Origin: UBA12276 sp041476285
GTDB taxonomy: Archaea; Micrarchaeota; Micrarchaeia; Micrarchaeales; Micrarchaeaceae
Reading direction: 5' to 3'
Length of the DNA: 15,019 nt
NCBI GenBank assembly: GCA_041476285.1
Contig: JBGOTD010000005.1
Coordinates: forward strand, 1 to 15,019
Part shown: piece by piece, positions 8,004 to 14,678 of the stretch
Layout of the letters: every line of letters begins with the position of its first letter
How positions within the stretch are numbered: position 1 is the stretch's first letter
Made by a program: the position numbers and the translations under genes
Notes under the pieces: generated by a model
Database searches by the model: none
Seen by the model: the letters and a program-made list of their open reading frames with translations, nothing else
What the model was told of the DNA's origin: nothing

Positions 8004-8775
8004 AATCTATACCTAAAACATCAAGTTCTCTAACTATCATTTCTCTCTCAACCGCTTTTATGCTTTTCCATTCTATTACTGCAATTTCTGCTTTCCTGTC
8101 GCTCCTTTCAAATGCCTTTTTTAGCATGTCTGTGCAATTTACATGATATTTTGGCATTATATGAGCGAAAGCATATTTGCCCTCAAGAGAAAGCCTTGTG
8201 AATTTCCCTGGATAATGCATTCCGCCTATGCCAACTGCTATCTTATCGAATTCAGATTCTTCTTCCAAGCCTTTTGCAACTGCATTCGCGATAAGCCCTG
8301 CCTGCTCTTTGCTATTTATGACATCATCACTTCCTCCCAATTCAACGAAGAATGATGGATTATTCAGAAAAGGTCCATGGTGGGTTGCCTCGTATGTGAC
8401 CTGTATGCCTGTAGTGTTAGATCTACTAATAGCGCCAAGCACGTTTAGCATATTCAATGGGGATGAAATGCTAAGCTCCTTGGGCCTCCCACCCAGGGAA
8501 ATATCCTCAGACCAATTTCCTTCAGCATGCACTGTAAAGGCAGGTATGCCCTTGCTGCTGCTATGCCTGCTTAAGAATATCATAGTGTCTTCTACAATCC
8601 CGTCAAGAAAATCAGCACCAATAAGCCTGCCACTAATCCCTATCATATCAATTCCGTCATTTGAAAAATGCTTTAAACCATGAAATTCATCAGCATCTTT
8701 CAGATCAAGTATGCTTCTAAGCGATTCTGCAATGTTTGATGAAGCAGTCTCTTCAGAATAAACAAAATAAACCAT
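7990..8775 (-). CDS. dtdA: D-aminoacyl-tRNA deacylase (DTD2 / archaeal type)
   Basis: This cytosolic enzyme hydrolyses D-amino acids wrongly attached to tRNA, keeping translation homochiral. The archaeal and plant DTD2 family is unrelated in fold to bacterial Dtd. The 261-residue length fits. Signature motifs are TVHAEGN (81-87), the GGRPKELS loop (95-102), the strongly conserved EATHHGP (129-135) followed by FFVELGGS (142-149), and GGMHYPGKFT (184-193). The histidines in the last two motifs are candidate zinc/catalytic ligands. The ATG at 8775 is supported by a GGTGA ribosome binding site 6 nt upstream. It is the first gene of the minus-strand unit; its last codons overlap the start of the surface-protein gene. 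That pairing has no evident functional logic and may only reflect shared transcription. Confidence 0.95.
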   Translation of the reverse strand: MVYFVYSEETASSNIAESLRSILDLKDADEFHGLKHFSNDGIDMIGISGRLIGADFLDGIVEDTMIFLSRHSSSKGIPAFTVHAEGNWSEDISLGGRPKELSISSPLNMLNVLGAISRSNTTGIQVTYEATHHGPFLNNPSFFVELGGSDDVINSKEQAGLIANAVAKGLEEESEFDKIAVGIGGMHYPGKFTRLSLEGKYAFAHIMPKYHVNCTDMLKKAFERSDRKAEIAVIEWKSIKAVEREMIVRELDVLGIDYAKV

Positions 8776-8781
8776 CCAATT

Positions 8782-8786
8782 TCACC
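8782..8786 (-). promoter_or_regulatory. Shine-Dalgarno site of dtdA (GGTGA)
   Basis: On the minus strand GGTGA ends 6 nt before the ATG of dtdA at 8775. It matches the archaeal anti-Shine-Dalgarno consensus and fixes that start. Confidence 0.75.
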
Positions 8787-8813
8787 GAAACAAGCAATAA
8801 ACAACCTAAAAGC

Positions 8814-8821
8814 TTTATAAA
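8814..8821. promoter_or_regulatory. Self-complementary TATA box shared by divergent dtdA and nuoA units
   Basis: TTTATAAA reads the same on both strands and lies in the 74-nt gap between the two divergent genes. Using the usual archaeal TATA-to-start distance of about 25 nt, a plus-strand transcript would begin near 8842, just at the GGTG before nuoA. A minus-strand transcript would begin near 8792, leaving about 17 nt including the dtdA GGTGA. A second A/T box, TATATAAAT at 8830-8838, is too close to nuoA for its transcript but could serve the minus strand. Start sites are predictions. Confidence 0.65.
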
Positions 8822-8849
8822 TCAGATATTATATAAATAGGGTGCAAAA

Positions 8850-9197
8850 ATGCTATACAATTACATCGCATTGCTAATTTTTGTAGCATTTGCGGCCTTT
8901 GTACCAGCCTCTTTCCTGCTTGCCGCAAAGCTTTTGGGCAGAAAAAGCAGCGGCAACCCTGTAAAAAACGCACCATACGAAAGCGGTGAAGAAACCATAG
9001 GAAACAGTAAAGACATTGACAACGAATACCTTCCGCATTTCATGATTTTCCTACCATTCGAGATAATTATAGTCGTGCTTATACTATGGTCTACAGTCAC
9101 AAAGACCATAAATTTAGAGGTAAACATCGCAATACTAATGCTCGGCGTTGTTGCCACATTTTTATCATTCATAGGTTACAGAATGGCTCGTGGTTAG
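8850..9197 (+). CDS. nuoA: NADH-quinone oxidoreductase subunit A-like (complex I NuoA/FpoA)
   Basis: NuoA (ND3 homologue) is a small membrane subunit of complex I-like enzymes, located where the quinone module meets the membrane arm. The 115 residues form three hydrophobic segments (about 5-28, 61-82 and 90-110). The first loop carries the conserved APYESGEE (41-48), with Ser where many homologues have Cys. The second helix keeps Glu71, but the usual FD(V/L)E reads LPFE, so the Asp is replaced. The ATG at 8850 follows GGTG at 8841-8844 and a well-placed TATA box. It is the first gene of a plus-strand operon; the nuoB ATG comes immediately after its TAG. Partner electron donor cannot be deduced, as no NuoEFG or FpoF is present in the window. 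Confidence 0.88.
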   Translation: MLYNYIALLIFVAFAAFVPASFLLAAKLLGRKSSGNPVKNAPYESGEETIGNSKDIDNEYLPHFMIFLPFEIIIVVLILWSTVTKTINLEVNIAILMLGVVATFLSFIGYRMARG

Positions 9198-9833
9198 ATG
9201 GACAATATTGACGAAAAAACACCATATACTAAAGAAGAATTTCTTAACGCAGAGCAGGAAATGGACAAGATACTTGCAGAATCCTCAAAGAAATACAAAA
9301 TACCGACCAATGCCATGTTCGCGAGACTGAGCGACGTTGCAAAGGCAACTGCAAAACCGCTAATAAAATGGAGCAACGAGAAATCGGTATGGCCAATGCA
9401 GTTCGGTCTTGCGTGCTGTGCGATAGAATTGATGGACTTCGGGGCATCAAGAATAGATGCGGAAAGAAAGGGATACCTGCTATTCAGGAGCACTCCAAGA
9501 CAATGCGATGTGATGATAGTCGCGGGGTGGGTCACAAAAGCGATAGCACCACGCGTAAAGAGGCTTTACGAACAGATGTCAAAACCCAACTATGTAGTGG
9601 CATATGGCGAATGTGCAACCTCTGGCGGACCTTGGTGGGAAAGCTACAATATAATACAGGGGATAGATCAGATACTCCCTGTTGATGTATATGTTGCTGG
9701 GTGTCCTCCAAAACCGGAGAACCTTTTTTCGGCCCTCATGAAACTTCAGGATAAAATAGGTGGTAAAACTGCTGGAAATCAAGAGCGAAGCATTAGTGAA
9801 AACATTAGGCGAAATGAAAACAAATGGATATGA
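9198..9833 (+). CDS. nuoB: NADH-quinone oxidoreductase subunit B-like (NuoB)
   Basis: NuoB carries the terminal iron-sulfur cluster N2 that passes electrons to quinone. The 211-residue protein has all four expected cluster ligands: the tandem C73-C74 in FGLACCAIELM, C139 in YGECATSGG, and C169 in VAGCPPKPE. The RSTPRQCDVMIVAGWV segment (97-112) is the family signature. An N-terminal extension of about 50 mostly charged residues precedes the core. A hydrophilic tail of roughly 25 residues follows LMKLQDK; this tail is the stretch whose DNA also encodes the beginning of nuoC in another frame. The start directly abuts the nuoA stop, so translation is probably coupled. Confidence 0.95.
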   Translation: MDNIDEKTPYTKEEFLNAEQEMDKILAESSKKYKIPTNAMFARLSDVAKATAKPLIKWSNEKSVWPMQFGLACCAIELMDFGASRIDAERKGYLLFRSTPRQCDVMIVAGWVTKAIAPRVKRLYEQMSKPNYVVAYGECATSGGPWWESYNIIQGIDQILPVDVYVAGCPPKPENLFSALMKLQDKIGGKTAGNQERSISENIRRNENKWI

Positions 9834-10143
9834 TTATCTAAAGAAAATAACCGCAGTTGATTATGTCGACCATCTAGAAGTAGTGTACATGATATATGAC
9901 ATGGCCAACCAAAAAGACGAGATAATAATGGTGCGACTGCCCCCAAACGATCCAAAAATAGATTCGGTAATGAAAATATACAAAGCGGCAGACTGGTATG
10001 AGCGAGAACTGTTTGAGATGTTCGGGATAAAGATCTCCGGAAGAAAAACTCGAAGGCTCTTACTTGAAAAGTGGAATGGCATAGACCCGCCGCTCAGGAA
10101 GAATTTTGTATGGGGCAACCCGAATTACAAGAGGCTAAGCTAA
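9760..10143 (+). CDS. nuoC: NADH-quinone oxidoreductase subunit C-like (NuoC, 30 kDa subunit)
   Basis: NuoC is a peripheral subunit that binds NuoD and supports the quinone module. The 127 residues include YLKKITAVDYVDHLEVVY (26-43) and the diagnostic WYERELFEMFGIKISG region followed by RLLLEKWNGIDPPLRK. With the GTG start at 9760 the N-terminus reads LLEIKSEALVKTL, which matches the usual beginning of NuoC, so I prefer it over ATG at 9814. This gives a 74-nt out-of-frame overlap with nuoB; the later ATG would reduce it to 20 nt. A weak AGGAT lies about 8 nt upstream of the GTG. It ends in TAATG, sharing one base with the nuoD start. It is not fused to NuoD. Confidence 0.92.
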   Translation: MVKLLEIKSEALVKTLGEMKTNGYDYLKKITAVDYVDHLEVVYMIYDMANQKDEIIMVRLPPNDPKIDSVMKIYKAADWYERELFEMFGIKISGRKTRRLLLEKWNGIDPPLRKNFVWGNPNYKRLS

Positions 10144-11240
10144 TGGCCATAATGAGAATAAATGTAGGGCCGATACATCCAAGCACTCACGGTGTGCTCA
10201 GGCTTGTTGTTGACGTTGACGGGGACACCGTCCAGAATGTGGAACCGCACATAGGATTTCTTCACAGAGGCGTTGAAAAACTGATGGAGACTAGGATGTA
10301 CATGCAAAATCCGTCATATACTGAAAAACTGGATTACATAGCGCCGCTCAGCTGGGATGACCTTTACGTTTCGGCAGTAGAAAAGGCGACAGGGATAGAG
10401 GTCAAGGAAAAGGCACAATATGCAAGGGCCATACTTTTGGAATTCCAAAGAATAGCAAGCCACCTCTTGTGGCTCGGAACGTTCTGCAACGACGTAGGAC
10501 AGCTTCTTACCATATTCTGTTGGGCATTTAGAGAAAGGGCAAAGGTCTTAAAATTACTTGAGGATGTATCTGGAGGAAGGATGTTTTATGTAAATCTCAG
10601 ATTGGGAGGGCTGTACCAGGATCTTCCTTCTGATTTTTCAGAAAGGGCTAGCAAACTAACTGATTATTTGGAAGAGAAAATAAAAGGATATCCCGATGTG
10701 CTGGACAGCAATCCAGTATTTTTGGAAAGGACAAAAGGAATAGGAAATCTGAGCAAAGCAGATGCAATAGATTATGGGGTAACCGGTCCTGTCTTGAGAG
10801 CCTCGGGGGTCGGGGAGGACGTCAGGAAATCAAATCCCTATTACGTGTACGAAAAAGTAAAGTTCAAGATACCTTTGGGGAAGAACGGTGACAATTTTGA
10901 CAGGTACAAGGTAAGGTACGAGGAAATGATGCAAAGCATATCTATCATAAGGCAGCTACTTGCGATCATGCCAGAAACCGGAGATGTGAAAGGCATGCCA
11001 ATAAAACTTATAGGTCCTAGCGCGAAACCGGATCCTGTTATAATCGAAAGGGAACTGCCCAGAGGTGCAGGCATGATATACATGATACCCGACAAGCAAA
11101 GACCCTACAGGATATCGCTTCGTTCACCCACATTTATAAACCTGGCCGTAGTAAAAAGATTAACAGAGAAGGCAAAATTTGCAGACATATTTCCCACACT
11201 TGGCAGCTTGGATGTCGTGTTTGGTGAAGTGGACAAATAG
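10143..11240 (+). CDS. nuoD: NADH-quinone oxidoreductase subunit D-like (NuoD, 49 kDa subunit)
   Basis: NuoD forms the quinone-binding cavity with NuoB and descends from the large subunit of [NiFe] hydrogenases. The 365-residue protein has the N-terminal GPIHPSTHGVLRL (9-21), PHIGFLHRGVEKL (35-47) and TEKLDYIAPLSWDD (60-73). H16 and Y65 are 49 residues apart, the same spacing as the quinone-contacting His59 and Tyr108 of the bovine 49 kDa subunit. The C-terminus GSLDVVFGEVDK is the usual complex I ending, and the four hydrogenase nickel cysteines are absent, which argues against a hydrogenase. The ATG at 10143 overlaps the nuoC stop by one base. An in-frame GTG at 10071 lies inside nuoC and would add residues unrelated to the family. 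pfdB follows 13 nt downstream instead of nuoH or nuoI. Confidence 0.95.
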   Translation: MAIMRINVGPIHPSTHGVLRLVVDVDGDTVQNVEPHIGFLHRGVEKLMETRMYMQNPSYTEKLDYIAPLSWDDLYVSAVEKATGIEVKEKAQYARAILLEFQRIASHLLWLGTFCNDVGQLLTIFCWAFRERAKVLKLLEDVSGGRMFYVNLRLGGLYQDLPSDFSERASKLTDYLEEKIKGYPDVLDSNPVFLERTKGIGNLSKADAIDYGVTGPVLRASGVGEDVRKSNPYYVYEKVKFKIPLGKNGDNFDRYKVRYEEMMQSISIIRQLLAIMPETGDVKGMPIKLIGPSAKPDPVIIERELPRGAGMIYMIPDKQRPYRISLRSPTFINLAVVKRLTEKAKFADIFPTLGSLDVVFGEVDK

Positions 11241-11253
11241 AAGTAGTGATTGT

Positions 11254-11592
11254 ATGGAAAAAGATGAACTAGAAAAAATGACAAGAGAGTATCAAATGCT
11301 ACAGGAACAGCTTCAGGCGCTTGCTGTGCAAAAGGAGCAGTTCAAGGAGCAGAAAGAGGAGATAAGACAGGCGGTTCAAGAGGCAGAAAAAGCAAAAGGT
11401 AAAATATTTCTTGCAATAGGCGGCATAATGGTTGATGTTGACAAGGAAACTGCGGTTAAAAACCTCAAGGAGAAACAAGATTCCAATGCGATGAGGCTTA
11501 CTATAGTGGAAAAGCAGTTTGACGAAGCTTCAAAGAAGGAGCAGTCCCTAAGAACGGAGATAACAACCGCTCTGAAAGACCTAAAGCAATAG
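11254..11592 (+). CDS. pfdB: Prefoldin subunit beta
   Basis: Archaeal prefoldin is an alpha2-beta4 jellyfish-shaped chaperone that holds unfolded proteins and hands them to the thermosome. The 112 residues form two coiled-coil helices around a short beta hairpin. The first helix covers about 1-45 with regular Leu/Gln heptads. The hairpin is FLAIGGIMVDVDKETAVKNL (about 50-69), and the second helix runs to the end. This is the beta-type pattern with one hairpin. The ATG at 11254 is preceded by GTGAT, matching the archaeal ribosome binding consensus. An upstream in-frame ATG at 11179 lies within nuoD and is not used. It is 13 nt after nuoD and 6 nt before the DHH gene. A pfdB-DHH neighbourhood is common in archaea; joining it to nuo genes is less expected. 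Confidence 0.93.
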   Translation: MEKDELEKMTREYQMLQEQLQALAVQKEQFKEQKEEIRQAVQEAEKAKGKIFLAIGGIMVDVDKETAVKNLKEKQDSNAMRLTIVEKQFDEASKKEQSLRTEITTALKDLKQ

Positions 11593-11598
11593 GATTAA

Positions 11599-12591
11599 AT
11601 GAAGGAAATAAATTTCAAGTCGCTGAAGAGCATAATAGAAGACAACAGCAACCGTAAAGTGCTACTGACCTTCCACTCTATCGGTGATACTGATTCGATA
11701 TCATCTGCCTTTGCACTTTTGAAATTCTTCAAGAGGGCGACAATAGCGACACCCGATTTCATAACTGGAAATTCCAGGCGCATATTGGAAAAGCTGAAAT
11801 TCGACGAAAAGCTTATCACCAAAAAATTCGATGACAATGCAGAACTTGTAATACTTCTTGATGTTAACAATTTTGAAGATTGTGGATCCTTTAGCGCGAA
11901 CTTGGAAAGGTTCAAAGGCACAATACTCATAATAGACCACCACACCCCAACCAAGATTAAAAAGGACAATGTATTTGCATTTAACGATGAATCGTACAAC
12001 TCTGCAGCAAGCATTGTTTATGACCTAGTGAAATCCGCAGGTCTGGATCTGGACAGCAGCCTTGCAAACCTTATGGCGACCGGCATAATATCTGATTCAG
12101 CAGAGCTAAGAAATGCATTTCCAAGGACTTTCGTGCAGATAGGCGAGCTTCTGCAGAAGAGTGGCATGGATTACCAATCACTGCTGCTTGAAATGCAGCA
12201 TGTAGCCTCTGCAAAAACCAGGGCTGGTTTTGTAAAGGATTTGTTCAAGTCGAAGATAATCATAAACAACGGTTTGCTCATGCTCTATGGCAGGACCGAG
12301 ATCCACGCAAATAAGATTGCGGACGATGCAATAAGAATAGGCGCAGATCTGGCCATATTCTACACAAACAACGGCAAAGAGGTATCCTTCTCTGCAAGAA
12401 TGAGGCCACCATTGGACAGGAAATACAAAATAAATCTCGGTAGGATAATGAGGGCTCTTGCACCAAAGATAAACGGCCAAGGCGGAGGACATCCGTGTGC
12501 TGCAGGCGCGTACGGGTCTAATCCATTCAATGAAAGTGAATTCTTGGAGTCGTTCATGGAAGAGATAAACAAAAGGACCGGCGAGAACTGA
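11599..12591 (+). CDS. DHH/DHHA1-family phosphoesterase (NrnA/RecJ-like)
   Basis: This is a manganese-dependent phosphoesterase of the DHH superfamily; relatives degrade nanoRNA, cyclic dinucleotide products or single-stranded nucleic acid. All core motifs are present in 330 residues: H26 with D30 and D32 in TFHSIGDTDSISSA, D88 in LLDVNN, the DHH triad D113-H114-H115, and D166 in GIISDSAELR. The C-terminal DHHA1 domain has the substrate-binding GQGGGHPCAAGAYG (293-306). There are no extra N-terminal sensor or membrane domains, so it is a stand-alone soluble enzyme. It starts 6 nt after pfdB and is the last gene of the nuo-pfd unit. The substrate (nanoRNA, pApA or ssDNA) cannot be told from the sequence. 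Confidence 0.92.
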   Translation: MKEINFKSLKSIIEDNSNRKVLLTFHSIGDTDSISSAFALLKFFKRATIATPDFITGNSRRILEKLKFDEKLITKKFDDNAELVILLDVNNFEDCGSFSANLERFKGTILIIDHHTPTKIKKDNVFAFNDESYNSAASIVYDLVKSAGLDLDSSLANLMATGIISDSAELRNAFPRTFVQIGELLQKSGMDYQSLLLEMQHVASAKTRAGFVKDLFKSKIIINNGLLMLYGRTEIHANKIADDAIRIGADLAIFYTNNGKEVSFSARMRPPLDRKYKINLGRIMRALAPKINGQGGGHPCAAGAYGSNPFNESEFLESFMEEINKRTGEN

Positions 12592-12601
12592 TCAAAGAAC
12601 T

Positions 12602-12608
12602 TATTTAT
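12602..12608 (+). promoter_or_regulatory. TATA box of the mre11-like gene
   Basis: The 51-nt gap after the DHH gene contains TATTTATAA, with the TTTATAA core at 12604-12610. Adding about 25 nt predicts transcription starting near 12630, only about 13 nt before the TTG start, with GTGTGAT in between as a possible ribosome binding site. This makes the nuclease an independent short-leader transcript rather than an operon tail. Confidence 0.55.
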
Positions 12609-12642
12609 AACAATTCTACCAATTACTTATGCGTGTGATAAA

Positions 12643-13854
12643 TTGAAGATAGCCATAGTATCCGATATGCATATAGGCTACGAACGTTTTGCAGAAGACG
12701 CGTTCAACCAGGCAAAGGAGGCACTGGAAAAGGCAAGCGAAATCGCCGATGCAATAATAATGCCTGGCGACGTATTCGACAAACGCTCGCCAAAACCCGA
12801 AGTAATAGCCCAGGCAATCAACATTTTCAGGGAGCTGTCCAAAAAAGATTGGAAGGCAAAAGTAGTATCATTTGATGGTAGGGGAAGAAAAAACCACACC
12901 AACATTCCTGTTATTGGGATATCAGGAACGCACGAAAGGACAGCCTTTGGCAAGGAAAATCCGCTTGGCTTATTGGGACTTGCAGGACTCATAGTAGACA
13001 CGAGCGAGGCAACAACAGTAATAGAAAAAGACAATGAAAAGGTTGCCATCTTCGGACTAGGCGGACTATCAGAGGAACGCGTAAAGGAGACTCTGCTTGA
13101 ACTGGATCCCAAACCTGTTAAGGGCGCTTTCAACATTTTTATGTTTCATCAATCGATATATGAAATACTGCCATTCAGCAATGATTTCATTCATTACGAT
13201 GATCTACCCAAGGGATTTGACCTTTATGTCGATGGCCATATACACAGTGTGATAGAGGCTGTCGTGCACGGCAAGAAGTTCCTGATACCAGGGAGCACTG
13301 TCCTTACGCAGTTAAAGGAGGGAGAACAGCAGGAAAAGGGCTTCATGGTGTTCGACACTAAAAAGTACACGCATGAATTCGTAAAAATAAACTCAAGAAA
13401 GCTTGTTTTCAGGAACCTAGGCTTTGAAAAGGCAAAACCCAAAGAGGTAAAGGAGAAATGCGAGAGCGAAATAGAGGAAATACTTAGCAAATCAACAAAG
13501 CCGATAATCAGGCTCAAGCTTCATGGCACAATTGATTCTGGATTCAACAGCACCGACATGCCGCTGCATTCGATAATAGTTAAGTACTCCTCCAAGGCCA
13601 CTATAGAAATAGACAATTCAAAGCTCATAAACCCTGATATCCAGTCCGAAATAGAAAATTTAAGGGACAACAAGATCGGCAACGTGCCGGTAAAGGAGCT
13701 TGGCATGAACATGCTCGGTGCAAAGCTCAAGGAGCAGAAATTCAACGAAAAGCTCAATTATTCAGAACTGTTCAACATACTTAGCGATGGATCAAAGAAG
13801 GAAAAGGTAATCAAGGAAGCGATGGATTTCCTGAATGAATCTACTATTTCTTGA
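12643..13854 (+). CDS. Mre11-like DNA repair nuclease (calcineurin-like phosphoesterase)
   Basis: Mre11 is a manganese nuclease that, with Rad50, processes DNA double-strand breaks. The 403-residue length is close to archaeal Mre11. Phosphoesterase motifs in order are SDMHIG (D8, H10), PGDVFDKRSP (D43), GTHE (95-98, with H97) where the general motif is GNH(D/E), FMFHQ (H169), and VDGHIH (H199, H201). The region after about 215 is a capping-type domain ending in Lys-rich helices. No rad50 or herA/nurA lies beside it in this window. The TTG at 12643 gives the perfect MKIAIVSDMHIG beginning; an ATG at 12629 is in another frame and stops after five codons. The 3' end overlaps the opposite-strand L14e gene by 11 nt. 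It could be a related metallophosphoesterase, but Mre11 fits best. Confidence 0.87.
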   Translation: MKIAIVSDMHIGYERFAEDAFNQAKEALEKASEIADAIIMPGDVFDKRSPKPEVIAQAINIFRELSKKDWKAKVVSFDGRGRKNHTNIPVIGISGTHERTAFGKENPLGLLGLAGLIVDTSEATTVIEKDNEKVAIFGLGGLSEERVKETLLELDPKPVKGAFNIFMFHQSIYEILPFSNDFIHYDDLPKGFDLYVDGHIHSVIEAVVHGKKFLIPGSTVLTQLKEGEQQEKGFMVFDTKKYTHEFVKINSRKLVFRNLGFEKAKPKEVKEKCESEIEEILSKSTKPIIRLKLHGTIDSGFNSTDMPLHSIIVKYSSKATIEIDNSKLINPDIQSEIENLRDNKIGNVPVKELGMNMLGAKLKEQKFNEKLNYSELFNILSDGSKKEKVIKEAMDFLNESTIS

Positions 13855-14113
13855 CATCCTTGGATGTCTTTTCCCTTGGCTTGTGCTCCTCTTTTAGTTT
13901 TACTCCAAGTGTCTTGTTTATAAGCGCCTTGTCGTTAATGTCTATCTTCTCGTTGAGAAACTCAAGATGCTTTTCATTGCACTTCCTTTCTTTCTGCCTT
14001 GCCGCAGTCACTACACTTACAAACCCGCCATCAAGCACTTTTATCACAACTGCCCTGCTTCCTGCGTCTCTTCCATATTTCTTTATACAAACTCTTCCGG
14101 GTTCAAGCAACAT
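13844..14113 (-). CDS. 50S ribosomal protein L14e
   Basis: L14e is an archaeal/eukaryotic large-subunit protein with an SH3-like/KOW fold. The 89 residues show the family N-terminus LLEPGRVCIKKYGRDAGSRA (2-21), then VVIKVLDGGFVSVV, and a charged C-terminal extension ending in Lys-rich sequence. A GGTGA site at 14118-14122 overlaps the stop codon of cmk and lies 4 nt before the ATG, so translation is probably coupled to cmk. The gene is third in the L34e-cmk-L14e operon typical of archaea. The cbf5/truB gene that often comes next is absent here; instead the convergent mre11-like gene runs into the 3' end. Confidence 0.93.
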   Translation of the reverse strand: MLLEPGRVCIKKYGRDAGSRAVVIKVLDGGFVSVVTAARQKERKCNEKHLEFLNEKIDINDKALINKTLGVKLKEEHKPREKTSKDVKK

Positions 14114-14117
14114 ATTC

Positions 14118-14122
14118 TCACC
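14118..14122 (-). promoter_or_regulatory. Shine-Dalgarno site of L14e overlapping the cmk stop
   Basis: GGTGA on the minus strand begins at 14122 and its last three bases are the TGA of cmk. Four bases then separate it from the L14e ATG. This arrangement favours coupled translation. Confidence 0.7.
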
Positions 14123-14675
14123 TAAATTTTGACTCTTCCTTTCCTATCGCCAGCATCGATATGATTGCGACGGATTCTTTAATGTTAAGCCTTTCGGTAT
14201 TTATCATCATGTCAAAAAACGAATGGTTTTTCACATCTATATTGTATATGTCATTAAAGGCATTAATTGATAGTTCATCCTTTTTCTTTATAAAAGCCTT
14301 TGCATTCTCGATGCTTGTCTTGTTAAGGTTTGCATACCTCCTGACCCTTTCCTCGAAGCTTGCTGAAAGCCAGACCCTTATTGTCGCGTCTTTTATTAAC
14401 CACGGACCGAGCCAGGTCGTTACAACGCAATTGTTGCCCTCTGCAAGCTTTACGATTTCCTTGTCGAATGAATCTGCATATGTCCTGTCTGCGGTCTGAA
14501 TTATGCCGACTTCGCTTTCCTTTTGGTTTTCAGTGTCCTCCTTGACTTTTTTGTAAGTGCTTGTGCCGTGCTTGGTGATGTGCATTATATTAAGGTCCTT
14601 TGAGAGCGCGTCACCTAATGAGGTCTTGCCGCTGCAGCTCAATCCGCTTATGCAAATACGCAGCATATGTACCAT
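14118..14675 (-). CDS. cmk: Cytidylate (CMP) kinase, archaeal type
   Basis: Cmk phosphorylates CMP/dCMP to the diphosphate with ATP, feeding CTP and dCTP pools. The 185-residue protein starts with a P-loop, GLSCSGKTS (11-19), with Leu, Ser and Cys in place of the common Pro-Pro-Gly. Later come the TTWLGPWLI segment (corresponding to EGRLAGWM in relatives), the VWLSASFEERVRRYA lid region, a Lys-rich KKKDE stretch, the YNIDVKNHSFFDMMINTERL block typical of archaeal Cmk, and a short C-terminal helix. ATG at 14675 is the longest start; ATG at 14666 would give MLRICISG, closer to the usual N-terminus, and neither has a clear ribosome binding site. It lies 3 nt after L34e and 4 nt before L14e, the conserved archaeal arrangement. 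Confidence 0.93.
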   Translation of the reverse strand: MVHMLRICISGLSCSGKTSLGDALSKDLNIMHITKHGTSTYKKVKEDTENQKESEVGIIQTADRTYADSFDKEIVKLAEGNNCVVTTWLGPWLIKDATIRVWLSASFEERVRRYANLNKTSIENAKAFIKKKDELSINAFNDIYNIDVKNHSFFDMMINTERLNIKESVAIISMLAIGKEESKFR

Positions 14676-14678
14676 TAA

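Noticed and set aside
8228..8683. 151-codon plus-strand open frame opposite dtdA
   Set aside because: Antisense shadow of a well-conserved gene, without recognisable motifs or a ribosome binding site.
10071..10142. In-frame GTG that would extend NuoD N-terminally by 24 residues
   Set aside because: The region is inside nuoC, and the extra residues are unlike any NuoD beginning. The ATG at 10143 overlaps the nuoC stop in the usual coupled way.
10143..11240. nuoD as the large subunit of a membrane-bound [NiFe] hydrogenase
   Set aside because: The nickel-binding CxxC pairs are missing, while the HPSTHG motif, the Tyr at quinone-site spacing and the FGEVD ending fit complex I.
11179..11253. Upstream ATG in frame with prefoldin beta
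   Set aside because: It lies inside the conserved nuoD 3' end, and the added residues are not prefoldin-like. ATG 11254 has a GTGAT ribosome binding site.
12678..13136. 152-codon minus-strand open frame opposite the mre11-like gene
   Set aside because: Low-complexity Ser-rich product typical of an antisense reading; the plus-strand frame contains catalytic motifs.
13999..14499. 166-codon plus-strand open frame opposite L14e and cmk
   Set aside because: It spans two well-supported genes on the other strand and has no family features.
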